In this document: positions 1 to 8,177 of the stretch, piece by piece | Layout of the letters: the number at the start of each line of letters is the position of its first letter | Numbering within the stretch: position 1 is the stretch's first letter | Source of the DNA: Skermanella stibiiresistens SB22 | GTDB lineage: Bacteria > Pseudomonadota > Alphaproteobacteria > Azospirillales > Azospirillaceae | Assembly (NCBI RefSeq): GCF_000576635.1 | Contig: NZ_AVFL01000006.1 | Coordinates: 124,001-188,000 of the forward strand | DNA length: 64,000 nucleotides | Direction of reading: 5' to 3' | Notes under the pieces: model-generated | Database searches by the model: none | What the model was told of the DNA's origin: nothing | The model's input: only the letters and a program-made list of their open reading frames with translations | Position numbers and translations under genes: made by a program

Positions 1-1
1 G

Positions 2-1468
2 GATTGGACGGAAGTCCTGGCGCTCGACAGCGTCAAGCAGATGTATCTCCTGTGGTCCCGCTTCCTGACCCAGGTCATCGGCGACGCCGATAACCTGGAG
101 CCGCACATGGCCCACAAGGTCCAGTTCCACACCCGGCAGATGATCGACGCGGCGGCCCCGACCAACAATCCCCTGACCAATCCCGAGGTGCTGCGCGCCA
201 CGCTGGAAAGCGGCGGGCTCAATCTGGTCAAGGGCCTGCGGCACCTGATGGAGGACATGGACCGGGGGCACGGCAAGATCTCCCCCAGGATGACCGACTT
301 CGACGCCTTCAAGGTCGGCCAGAACATCGCGACGACCCCGGGCAAGGTCGTCTACCAGAACGAGCTGATGCAACTGGTCCAATACACCCCGACCACCGCG
401 ACGGTCTCCAAGCGGCCGCTGCTGATCGTGCCGCCGTGGATCAACAAGTTCTACATCCTGGACCTCCGCGAGAAGAACAGCTTCATCAAGTGGGCGGTCG
501 ACCAGGGCCACACCGTCTTCGTGATCTCGTGGATCAATCCGGACGAGCGCCATGCCGCCAAGACGTTCGAGAACTACATGCTCGAAGGTCCGCTCGACGC
601 GCTCGCGCGGATCGAGAAGGCGACCGGCGAGACCTCCGTCAACGCCATCGGCTATTGCCTGGGCGGCACACTGCTCGCCTCCACACTGGCGTATCTGAGC
701 GTCAAGGACGGCGGCAAGGACAAGGACCGGATCGCGTCGGCCACGTTCTTCACGACCATGACCGACTTCTCCGATGTCGGCGAGATGTCGGTGTTCATCG
801 ACGAGGAACAGATCGCCGGCATCGAGGCCTCGATGGCCGAGAAGGGCTATCTCGACGGCTCCGCCATGGCGGCCTCGTTCAACATGCTGCGTGCCAACGA
901 CCTGATTTGGTCGTTCGTGGTCAACAACTACCTGCTCGGCAAGGACCCGCACGCCTTCGACCTGTTGTACTGGAACAGCGACAACACGCGGATGCCGGCC
1001 GCGATGCACAGCTTCTACCTGCGCAACATGTACCTGAACAACCTGCTGGCGAAGCCGGACGCCCTGACCCTGGCGGGGGAAAAGATCGACCTGCGCCGGA
1101 TCGAGACGCCCAGCTTCTTCCTGTCCGCCCGCGAGGACCACATCGCCCCGTGGAAATCGACCTACGCGGCGACCCAGACCTTCGCCGGCCCGGTCAAGTT
1201 CGTGCTGTCCGCCTCGGGCCACATCGCCGGCGTCATCAACCCGCCCAGCGCCAACAAATACTGCTACTGGACCGGCGCCGACCTGCCCGCCGAGCCGGAT
1301 GGCTGGCTGGCGGCCGCCCAGCGCGCGGAAGGCTCCTGGTGGCCAGAATGGAACCGCTGGGTGGGCGAGCGCTCCGACGGCGAGGTTCCGGCGCGCCAGC
1401 CCGGTGCCGGCGGCCTGCCGGCGCTCGAGGAGGCTCCCGGCTCTTATGTGGCGCGCCGGGCCGGCTGA
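2..1468 (+). CDS. phaC: Class I poly(3-hydroxyalkanoate) synthase, 5'-truncated by the window edge
   Basis: This enzyme polymerises (R)-3-hydroxyacyl-CoA into PHA granules. The frame is open from base 2, so the ATG at 41 is internal and the N-terminus lies outside the window; about 488 residues are visible of the roughly 590 usual for class I. The modified lipase box GYCLGG carries the nucleophilic Cys. An Asp in the SAREDHIAPW stretch and a His in SASGHIAGV complete the Cys-Asp-His triad. The C-terminal blocks WWPEWNRWVG and GSYV are typical of PhaC. No phaAB or phasin genes follow. The next gene is an unrelated-looking GntR regulator 68 bp downstream. Family assignment is firm; substrate chain length cannot be read from the sequence. 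Confidence 0.95.
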   Translation, partial: DWTEVLALDSVKQMYLLWSRFLTQVIGDADNLEPHMAHKVQFHTRQMIDAAAPTNNPLTNPEVLRATLESGGLNLVKGLRHLMEDMDRGHGKISPRMTDFDAFKVGQNIATTPGKVVYQNELMQLVQYTPTTATVSKRPLLIVPPWINKFYILDLREKNSFIKWAVDQGHTVFVISWINPDERHAAKTFENYMLEGPLDALARIEKATGETSVNAIGYCLGGTLLASTLAYLSVKDGGKDKDRIASATFFTTMTDFSDVGEMSVFIDEEQIAGIEASMAEKGYLDGSAMAASFNMLRANDLIWSFVVNNYLLGKDPHAFDLLYWNSDNTRMPAAMHSFYLRNMYLNNLLAKPDALTLAGEKIDLRRIETPSFFLSAREDHIAPWKSTYAATQTFAGPVKFVLSASGHIAGVINPPSANKYCYWTGADLPAEPDGWLAAAQRAEGSWWPEWNRWVGERSDGEVPARQPGAGGLPALEEAPGSYVARRAG

Positions 1469-1477
1469 TTTGTGTTC

Positions 1478-1509
1478 GCCTGGATATGTTGTAAAAGACT
1501 TATCCAGGC
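1478..1509. promoter_or_regulatory. Inverted repeat between phaC and the GntR gene
   Basis: Two perfect 9-base arms, GCCTGGATA (1478-1486) and TATCCAGGC (1501-1509), are separated by 14 A/T-rich bases. It lies 9 bp after the phaC stop and 28 bp before the GntR start. It could be a phaC terminator, although no T-run follows, or the operator of the adjacent GntR regulator. The loop is long for a terminator. Confidence 0.4.
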
Positions 1510-1536
1510 TCAAACAGCACACGTCGAGGCGCAAGG

Positions 1537-2262
1537 GTGAATGTTCAAGCGGTTCGGGGACGCCCCAAGCTGAAATCAGGGCACGAAAGGGGCTCCCGCG
1601 TCATTCTGCGGGGAACACTATACGGCGCGCTCGTCTCGCAAATTCGGTCGATGATCCAAGAAGGGGAACTCGCTCCGGGGGAGCAGATCGTCGAAACCGG
1701 CCTATGCGAGACGTTCGGCGTCTCGCGCACCCCCATGCGGGAAGCCTTGAAGGTGCTGGCGTCCGAGGGACTGGTCGAACTGCGTCCGCGCCGAACTCCG
1801 ATCGTGGCGCCGGTGGATCCGGACGAGATCGCGGCGATCTTCGAAGTCATGGAAGGACTTGAGGCCTTGGCGGGGCGCAGGGCCGCGGAGAACGCCTCTC
1901 CGGCGGACATCGCCGAACTGGAGGGGATGCATGCCGCCATGGTCGCGCAGCACGACCGCGGCGACCGGGCCGATTACGCCATCCGCAACCGCGAGATCCA
2001 TGCCCGCGTCGTCGAACTCGCGGGCAACCCCGTTCTCAAGACGACCTATGCCAATCTGAGCGCCAAGATCCACCGGGCCCGCGCCACGACGAATTACGAT
2101 GCCGTCAGATGGGTCGAGTCGGTTCAGGAGCATGAACGGATCATGGGGGCGTTCCGCTCCGGCACCCCGCGGGATGTCGCCGACGCCTTGGTCGATCATA
2201 CCCGCCGAACCGGAGTGTCGGTCATCGCGACATTGCTGCGCGTGCGCGACCGGCCGGCCTAG
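1537..2262 (+). CDS. GntR-family transcriptional regulator, FCD type
   Basis: A 241-residue repressor or activator. The N-terminal winged HTH (about residues 27-95) contains the GntR signature LCETFGVSRTPMREALKVL. The C-terminal helical FCD ligand domain (about 100-225) normally binds a small carboxylate or similar effector with a metal. The start is GTG at 1537, preceded by AAGG. It is convergent with the amidase: the two stop codons share the four-base palindrome CTAG (2259-2262). The likely targets are the amidase and the divergent ABC transporter operon just beyond it. This is inferred from position only. Confidence 0.9.
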   Translation: MNVQAVRGRPKLKSGHERGSRVILRGTLYGALVSQIRSMIQEGELAPGEQIVETGLCETFGVSRTPMREALKVLASEGLVELRPRRTPIVAPVDPDEIAAIFEVMEGLEALAGRRAAENASPADIAELEGMHAAMVAQHDRGDRADYAIRNREIHARVVELAGNPVLKTTYANLSAKIHRARATTNYDAVRWVESVQEHERIMGAFRSGTPRDVADALVDHTRRTGVSVIATLLRVRDRPA

Positions 2263-3740
2263 CCACCGCTTCGCGCGGCGGACCGGACCAGTTCGGCGGC
2301 TCGCTCCGTGATGTCGGCCAACGCCTCGAGCGCCCGCTCGTCGGAAACCTCGATGGCCGGATCCGGCGGCGGTGGCGGTGCCGCGGCCGCTTCGAGGTCG
2401 GGCCATCGGCACCGGTCATCGAGGCCGCTCTCCAGGGCATGTCCGGCGCGCAGCACGAGGGCGTCCGTGAAGGGATGCCCCGCGATCTGCAATCCCACGG
2501 GCAGGCCGGCGCCATCGAAGCCGAGGCGGATCGACAAGGCGGGATAGCCGGTGACGTTCCAAGGTCTGGTCAGCGACGGATGGCCCCCATGGGAATCGAA
2601 ACCGCCCAGCACGGGTGCCGTGACCCGGGTGGTCGGCATGACGACGAGGTCGAGGGATGCCATGGCCTCCGCGACCCGCAGGATCAGGATCTCCCGCACG
2701 CGTTCGGCGGCCCTGTGGTCGTTCGCGGAGACGCGTCCGCCAACGAGAAGACGTCTCAACGTCAGCGGGTCGTAGAGGCTGGAGGAGGCGGTCAGATGGG
2801 TGCGGTGCAGCGCGAAACCTTCGACCGACGCCAGCACCGTGCAGACCGCGCTGAACAAGCCGAGCTTTGGCAGGCGGACCCGGGTGACGACGGCGCCCCG
2901 CTGGGTCAGCAGGGCCGCGGCCCGGTCGACCCCGCCCGCGATGGCTTCGTCGAGGTGGAGTTGATCCTCATGGTCGAGATCAACGACCGCGATCCGCAGG
3001 CCCGCCACACCCTGGTCGATCGTTTTCGAAAAACAGGCATCGCGCTCCTTCCCGGCCATGACGTCCAGCATGACGGCACAGTCCCGGCTGTCCCGCGCCA
3101 TCGGACCGACATGGTCGAGACTGTGGGAAGCCGCCATGACGCCCGAGACGTCGACCAGTCCGTAAGTCGGCTTCAAACCGGCGATACCGCACCAGGACGC
3201 GGGTTCCCGGATCGAACCACCGGTGTCGGAACCGGTGGCACCCAGGCAGAACCCGGCCGCGACGGCCGCGGCGGAACCGCTCGACGACCCCCCCGGATCC
3301 CGCCCAAGGTCCCAAGGGTTGCGGGTCGGCGGCCATGGCGACGTGAATGACGTTCCACCCATGCCGCATTCCCAAGCGGCCAGCTTGCCCAGAATGACGG
3401 CACCCGAGGACCGCAGGCGCGCAACCGACAGGGCGTCCCGCTCCGGCCTGCGGTCTTCGAACAGCAGGGAGCATCCGGTCGTCGGCATGTCGGCCGTATC
3501 GAACAAGTCCTTGAGACCCAGGGGGATGCCGGACAATGCCCCACCGGTCGCGGCCGCCGCCTCGATCCGCCGCGCGGCCGCCAACGCTCCGGCTGGATCC
3601 AAGTGAACGAAGCTCCGTACCCGACCGTCGAAACGCGAGATACGGTCCAGCATTTCCTGGACCAACGCCGTCGGGGAGAGCGCGCCGGAGCGGATCGCCT
3701 GGAGGGCGCGCGAGATGCCGAGGGACGCCGGTTCGGTCAT
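2259..3740 (-). CDS. Amidase of the amidase-signature family
   Basis: Hydrolyses an amide or carbamoyl bond through a Ser-cisSer-Lys triad. The catalytic Lys is in GLKDLFDTADMP (about K77), the cis-Ser in PGGSSSGSAAA (about S153) and the nucleophilic Ser in GSDTGGSIREP (about S176), so all three are present. Length (493 residues) is normal. The ATG at 3740 is preceded by AGGAG with 5-base spacing. A GTG at 3746 would overlap that Shine-Dalgarno and is rejected. It is transcribed away from the ABC transporter and racemase/deaminase operon, which suggests a shared role in degrading an imported amide, ureide or heterocycle. GatA is unlikely because gatC and gatB are absent. Exact substrate unknown. 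Confidence 0.9.
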   Translation of the reverse strand: MTEPASLGISRALQAIRSGALSPTALVQEMLDRISRFDGRVRSFVHLDPAGALAAARRIEAAAATGGALSGIPLGLKDLFDTADMPTTGCSLLFEDRRPERDALSVARLRSSGAVILGKLAAWECGMGGTSFTSPWPPTRNPWDLGRDPGGSSSGSAAAVAAGFCLGATGSDTGGSIREPASWCGIAGLKPTYGLVDVSGVMAASHSLDHVGPMARDSRDCAVMLDVMAGKERDACFSKTIDQGVAGLRIAVVDLDHEDQLHLDEAIAGGVDRAAALLTQRGAVVTRVRLPKLGLFSAVCTVLASVEGFALHRTHLTASSSLYDPLTLRRLLVGGRVSANDHRAAERVREILILRVAEAMASLDLVVMPTTRVTAPVLGGFDSHGGHPSLTRPWNVTGYPALSIRLGFDGAGLPVGLQIAGHPFTDALVLRAGHALESGLDDRCRWPDLEAAAAPPPPPDPAIEVSDERALEALADITERAAELVRSAARSGG

Positions 3741-3836
3741 GATCACTCCTGCTGCACCGCATGAACTGCCCTGATTCCTATCAGGACGCCGCCTAAATTT
3801 CGAGCTACCCGGCTACAATTTACGCTCATTAACTTC

Positions 3837-3866
3837 TTGTAAAAAAAGGATTTTTTTTTTTATAAT
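3837..3866 (+). promoter_or_regulatory. Predicted sigma70-type promoter of the ABC transporter operon
   Basis: A perfect TATAAT -10 box (3861-3866) lies 18 bases after TTGTAA (3837-3842). It is embedded in a striking A7/T10 tract, the most AT-rich stretch nearby. A transcription start near 3873 would give a leader of about 70 bases before the ATG at 3946. It also argues against the in-frame ATG at 3865, which lies inside the -10 box. Confidence 0.6.
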
Positions 3867-3945
3867 GCAATATGCAGGATGTCGCAACGACATGCCTGTG
3901 GCGCGCACGGCCAATCGTGCTGCATCTTTACGATCGGAGAGGCAC

Positions 3946-5007
3946 ATGTGTGATTTGCTCAACCGTGGTCTCGGCGCCACCGCGTTCAAAGGGATGGCGG
4001 ACCGTCGCACGTTTCTTCGCGCCGCCGGCGCCGCGACGCTGACCCTCGCCGTTCCTCCGGGCCTGATCGGCGGAACCGCCCTCGCGGCGGGAACCGAGAT
4101 CACGGCCACCCATGGAGCGGGTTTCTGCAATCTCAATTTGTTCCTCTCCCATGTGCTGAATACCGTCAAGGAAGAGGGCGTCGACCTCAAGCTGATCACG
4201 ACCCCGACCTTCGCCGACGAGATCACGATGATCGGAGCGGGACAGATCGACGTCGGGATCATGCCTTACACGACCTTCCTCGCCCTCTACGATTCCGGGG
4301 TTCCCGTCAAGATCGTGGGCGGCGGCGGCGTCGGGGGTGTCGGTATCGTGGCGCAGCCCGGCATCACGAAGCCGGAGGATTTCAAGGGCAAGACGATCGG
4401 TACCTTCCAGCTCGATACGCTGGAGATCATGGCCTATGACTGGTTCAAGAAGCAGGGGGTCAACTACAAGGACCTGACGATCCGCTATTTCGACACGACT
4501 CCTGAATCGGCCCAGGCCTTCATGTCGGGCGCGGTCGATATCCTGACGACGATCGAACCCTATGGCACGATCATCCTCAAGGACAAGCCCGGCGCCACGA
4601 TGCTGTCGAACGGCAGCGACATCTATGGAACGCCCTTCTACTCCGACTGCATCCTCGGCATCCGGGCCGGCCTGATCGACGAGAACCCGAAGGCGATCAA
4701 GGCCCTGATCAAGGGCATGATGGAAGCGCAGCTGGTCGCCGAGCAGGATCCGGAGGGAACGCTGAACAAGCTGCTGGGCTCCTACTACAAGACCGACATG
4801 GAGCGCGGAAAACTCGCGATGTCGAAGCAGCCGTCCGTGATCGACGCGCGAAGCCAGACCCAGTTCATCCTGGATCGCGGCCAATCCCTGATGGAGATGG
4901 GCTACATCAAGCGGAAGCCCGACGCCTCGGTGCTCGACTGGAGCTTCCTCGAGGCGGTGATCGCGGAGAATCCCGAGACCTTCTCGAAGCTGAAGTACAA
5001 GTCCTGA
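3946..5007 (+). CDS. NMT1/SsuA-type ABC transporter substrate-binding protein
   Basis: Periplasmic binding protein for a nitrate/sulfonate/thiamine-pyrimidine-type importer. The chosen ATG at 3946 has GGAGAGG 3 bases upstream. This leaves a Tat-like signal with the twin arginines in DRRTFLRAAG (about residues 19-28) and a likely cleavage after ALA in GGTALAAG. The mature part has the NMT1 layout: an Asp/Gly-rich strand (AGQIDVGIMPYTT), the linker EDFKGKTIGT and an anchoring DILTTIEPYG. It is the first gene of a transporter operon with the permease 25 bp downstream. The ligand is unknown; neighbours suggest a ureide, hydantoin, pyrimidine or similar nitrogen compound. Confidence 0.88.
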   Translation: MCDLLNRGLGATAFKGMADRRTFLRAAGAATLTLAVPPGLIGGTALAAGTEITATHGAGFCNLNLFLSHVLNTVKEEGVDLKLITTPTFADEITMIGAGQIDVGIMPYTTFLALYDSGVPVKIVGGGGVGGVGIVAQPGITKPEDFKGKTIGTFQLDTLEIMAYDWFKKQGVNYKDLTIRYFDTTPESAQAFMSGAVDILTTIEPYGTIILKDKPGATMLSNGSDIYGTPFYSDCILGIRAGLIDENPKAIKALIKGMMEAQLVAEQDPEGTLNKLLGSYYKTDMERGKLAMSKQPSVIDARSQTQFILDRGQSLMEMGYIKRKPDASVLDWSFLEAVIAENPETFSKLKYKS

Positions 5008-5032
5008 TCCGATCCACGAAAGGATCGCCGCA

Positions 5033-5944
5033 ATGTCGATCTCGACCTTGGAAACGGTCGGAAGGCGGGGTGCGACCACGAGGCCGCGCGCGCTCGGCGC
5101 GCGGATCCGCCCCATCATCGCCCGGATAGGGTGGACCCTGTTCTCCCTGGGCTTCTTCGCCGGAATATGGGAACTCGCCTGGGCGCTGGGGTGGACCAAC
5201 CCCCGGCTGGTTCCGCCGCCGCACATCTTTCTGGGCAACATCCTGGAACAGGCCCAGTTCTTCAGCCCCACCCTGCGCTGGCAGGTCGGCGTCGGTGTGG
5301 CGGAACAGCCCGACCCCTTCATGGCCGTCCTGACGACGGTTCTCGCGACCGTCGGACGGGTCGCGTCCGGACTGGCGCTGGCCACCGCCCTGTCGATCAC
5401 CCTGGGCTTGGCCATCCGGCGCTTCCTGTTCGTCGAGCGCCTGTTCCTTCCGACCATCTCCTTCCTGGCACCCGTCTCCCCGATCGCCTGGCTGCCGATC
5501 GCCATCTTCCTGTTTGGCATCGGCAATCCGCCGGCGATCTTCATGGTGTTCATCGCCCTGTTCTTCACCATGACCCTCGCGACCATCGCCGAGATCGACG
5601 CGGTGGACCGGAACCTCGTCAACGCCGCGCGCACCATGGGAGCGACGCGGGCCCAGATCTACTGGCGCGTCATCCTGCCGGCCGTGGCGCCCGGCCTGCT
5701 CGTGGTGCTGCGCATGAACATGTTCGCCGCCTGGATGGTCGTCCTACTCGCCGAGGCGACCGGCGTCGGATCGGGTCTTGGCCAGATCATCATGCTGGCG
5801 CGCAACACCTTCAACCCCTCGCTCGTCTTCTTCACCATCACGCTGATCGGCATCCTTGGATTCACCTCCGATTGGCTTCTCCGCTGGTTGCAGAGGCGGT
5901 TCCTGTTCTGGGCACCCCGCGAAACGGGAGGCCGGGATGTCTGA
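5033..5944 (+). CDS. ABC transporter permease, SsuC/TauC type
   Basis: Inner-membrane channel subunit of 303 residues with about six hydrophobic helices (for example near residues 30-55, 105-130, 145-180, 230-250 and 270-285). The cytoplasmic EAA loop that docks the ATPase is recognisable as ARTMGATRAQIYWRVILPA. It lies between the binding protein and the ATPase, overlapping the latter by 8 bases, so translational coupling is likely. The insert LRWQVGVGVAEQPDPFMAVL between helices 1 and 2 is longer than in SsuC, but otherwise the protein is ordinary. Confidence 0.92.
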   Translation: MSISTLETVGRRGATTRPRALGARIRPIIARIGWTLFSLGFFAGIWELAWALGWTNPRLVPPPHIFLGNILEQAQFFSPTLRWQVGVGVAEQPDPFMAVLTTVLATVGRVASGLALATALSITLGLAIRRFLFVERLFLPTISFLAPVSPIAWLPIAIFLFGIGNPPAIFMVFIALFFTMTLATIAEIDAVDRNLVNAARTMGATRAQIYWRVILPAVAPGLLVVLRMNMFAAWMVVLLAEATGVGSGLGQIIMLARNTFNPSLVFFTITLIGILGFTSDWLLRWLQRRFLFWAPRETGGRDV

Positions 5945-6758
5945 CTTGGCGAACAGCACGGCCACGATATCACGGGAGTCCGCGATCACCTGTCGTGGTG
6001 TCGGCAAGGTCTGGCTCCCCGATACCCCACGCGCCTATGAAGCGCTGCGCGGCATCGACCTCGATGTCAAGCCGGGAGAGTTCGTCGTCCTGCTTGGCCC
6101 CTCGGGGTGCGGCAAGAGCACCTTGCTGTTCCTGATCGCGGGGCTGGAATCGCCCACCGAGGGCGAGATCCGGTCGTTCGAAAAACCCGTGACGGAGCCG
6201 GCGCCGGAAAGGGCGTTGATCTTCCAGCAGGCCGCCCTCTTTCCGTGGCTCACCGTCGGCCAGAACGTCGCCTTCGGCCTATCGCTCGGCGGCGTGCCGG
6301 CGGCGGAGCGTAAACAGGCCGCCCGCGACGCCCTGCAACGGGTGGGTCTCGCCGAGGCGGCCACCAAGCGGCCGACCGAACTCTCCGGCGGCATGCGGCA
6401 GCGCGTCGCCGTCGCCCGCGCGCTGGCCATGCGTCCCAAGGTCCTGCTGATGGATGAACCCTTCGCGGCGCTCGATGTCCAGACGCGGGCGAAGATGCAG
6501 GACTTCCTGCTCGACGTCTGGCGCGACAGCACGGCATCCGTGCTGTTCGTGACCCACCACATCGACGAGGCGGTGGCCCTGGCGGATCGGGTCGTCGTGT
6601 TCACCGCCCGTCCCGGCCGGATCAAGACCATCGTGCCGATCACGCTGCCGCGCCCGCGCGATCCCTTCTCGCCCGAATGCGCGGCCTTGCGGATCGCGCT
6701 GACGGACTTGCTGAAGGCCGAGGTCGATGCCGCCTTCGCCGAACAGGAAGGGCTGTGA
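5937..6758 (+). CDS. ABC transporter ATP-binding protein, SsuB/TauB type
   Basis: Energises the importer formed with the two preceding genes. Walker A is GPSGCGKST, the signature is LSGGMRQRVAVARAL, Walker B is VLLMDEPFAALD, and the switch His is in VTHHIDEAV. The family N-terminus matches the ATG at 5937, which overlaps the permease stop by 8 bases and follows GGGAGG. The protein is 273 residues, normal for SsuB/TauB. In-frame upstream codons from 5856 lie inside the permease gene and are not used. Confidence 0.93.
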   Translation: MSDLANSTATISRESAITCRGVGKVWLPDTPRAYEALRGIDLDVKPGEFVVLLGPSGCGKSTLLFLIAGLESPTEGEIRSFEKPVTEPAPERALIFQQAALFPWLTVGQNVAFGLSLGGVPAAERKQAARDALQRVGLAEAATKRPTELSGGMRQRVAVARALAMRPKVLLMDEPFAALDVQTRAKMQDFLLDVWRDSTASVLFVTHHIDEAVALADRVVVFTARPGRIKTIVPITLPRPRDPFSPECAALRIALTDLLKAEVDAAFAEQEGL

Positions 6759-6837
6759 GGCGGGATGTCCCGCCACGACCGCGGCACCCATCGCCCGCCA
6801 GGACTTGGCAGCCAATGAAACGGAAAAACGGGCAATC

Positions 6838-7593
6838 ATGCGCCTTCTGATCGTCAACTCGAACACGTCAGCCGCGGTCACGGAAATCGTGGCGCTCTCG
6901 GCCAAGCGCTTCGCTTCGGCCGACACGGACCTGGATTTCGCGACCGGGTTGTTCGGGGCCCGCGTCATCGCGAGCCGGACCGAGAACACCATCGCCGGCC
7001 ACGCGACGCTCGATCTCGTCGCGCGTCACGCTGATGGCTGCGATGGCGTCATGATCGCGGTTTCCTACGATTCCGGCCTGCGGGCGGCGCGCGAGCTCCT
7101 GGATGTTCCTGTGCTGGCCCTGACCGAGGCGTCGTTGCTCGCCGCCCTGACGCTCGGCACCCGGATCGGCCTGGTGATCTGGGGTCAGGGTGCCACCGCC
7201 GTCTACATGGAACTCATCGACACCTATGGGCTTGGCGGCCGTATCTGCGGAACGCGCCGGGTCGATTGCCCGGTACCCGAAACCCCCACGCTGCGGATGG
7301 CGATGGACGATGCCGTGATCGCCGCCGGCCAAGATCTGATCGACCACGCCGATGCCGAGGTGATCGTCCTGATGGGGGCCGTCTTGTCGGGACGGTCCCT
7401 GGACCTCCAGGACCGGCTTCCCGTTCCTGTCCTGGATGGCATGCGGTGCGGGATACCACTTCTGGAGGCCATGGTCAGGATCGGGGCCAAGCCGGCGGTC
7501 AGCGGCAGCTATGCCATACCCGGAGGCCGCGCCAGCGAGGGCCTGTCGCCCGAACTCGGTGAACGGCTGAAACGAACACGACGAGGGGAATGA
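6838..7593 (+). CDS. Asp/Glu/hydantoin racemase-family protein lacking both catalytic cysteines
   Basis: A 251-residue protein whose N-terminus RLLIVNSNTSAAVTEIV and overall spacing match the hydantoin/Asp/Glu racemase superfamily, which normally uses two opposed Cys residues. In the first motif the usual ACFGDPGL appears as AVSYDSGL. In the second, LGCAGM appears as LMGAVLSG. Both cysteines are therefore replaced. The start at ATG 6838 is chosen from the family N-terminus; upstream in-frame codons (from 6727) overlap the ATPase gene. It overlaps the deaminase start by 4 bases. It may be a racemase-fold lyase, isomerase or decarboxylase rather than a Cys-dependent racemase. Confidence 0.82.
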   Translation: MRLLIVNSNTSAAVTEIVALSAKRFASADTDLDFATGLFGARVIASRTENTIAGHATLDLVARHADGCDGVMIAVSYDSGLRAARELLDVPVLALTEASLLAALTLGTRIGLVIWGQGATAVYMELIDTYGLGGRICGTRRVDCPVPETPTLRMAMDDAVIAAGQDLIDHADAEVIVLMGAVLSGRSLDLQDRLPVPVLDGMRCGIPLLEAMVRIGAKPAVSGSYAIPGGRASEGLSPELGERLKRTRRGE

Positions 7594-8111
7594 CGCTCAT
7601 GTACCAGGACCACTTCATGCGGCACGCGATCACCTTGGCGCGCCGGGCGCTCACCGAACCCGGAACCGAACCTTTCGGCGCCGTCATCGTCAAGGATGAC
7701 GTGATCGTAGGCGAAGGACTGAACCGCTCGCTCGCCCATTTCGATCCGACCTCGCATGGCGAGGTCGAGGCGATCCGCGACGCGTGCCAAAAGCTGCGAA
7801 GCGTCGATCTGACAGGCTGCGATCTCTATACCTCCTGCGAACCCTGCGCCCTCTGCGTGGCCGCCATGAAGATCGCCGGCATTAGGACGCTCTATTACGC
7901 CACGTCGCTCGATCAGGCCGGTAAGGTCCTCGACGGCTTGGATCCCCGACGGCGGCATCCCATCGACGTCGATGCCGTGCGCCGCGCCGCCGGCGCCACG
8001 TTGGCGGCAGGCGAGATGCCATCGAGCCAAGCGATGCCGGAGGAAGCGACCGAAGTCCTCATCGAGTGGGTATCGCGACCTTGGACCTCGCCGGATCCAG
8101 CGGTTCGGTGA
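7590..8111 (+). CDS. Nucleoside/nucleobase deaminase-family zinc hydrolase (guanine deaminase/TadA fold)
   Basis: The 173-residue protein has the cytidine-deaminase-like zinc site: HGEVE (zinc His about 56, general acid-base Glu about 58) and EPCALC (zinc Cys about 86 and 89). Length and motif spacing fit bacterial guanine deaminase or related aminoheterocycle deaminases better than tRNA-editing TadA, which would usually be an isolated housekeeping gene. The ATG at 7590 overlaps the racemase-like stop as ATGA and follows GAGGGG. Its position at the end of the ABC transporter operon suggests deamination of the imported compound or a breakdown product. Substrate unknown. Confidence 0.85.
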   Translation: MTLMYQDHFMRHAITLARRALTEPGTEPFGAVIVKDDVIVGEGLNRSLAHFDPTSHGEVEAIRDACQKLRSVDLTGCDLYTSCEPCALCVAAMKIAGIRTLYYATSLDQAGKVLDGLDPRRRHPIDVDAVRRAAGATLAAGEMPSSQAMPEEATEVLIEWVSRPWTSPDPAVR

Positions 8112-8177
8112 TCGCCGACCCGACCGAGCGCCCGACCGAGCGGTTGGGGCCGGGAAAGGGCCGCTGGATCGCGACCA

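Noticed and set aside
3928-5637. 569-residue open frame on the minus strand opposite the ABC transporter genes
   Set aside because: It lies antisense to two well-supported genes, has Arg/Asp/Gly-rich composition typical of GC-rich shadow frames and shows no family motif.
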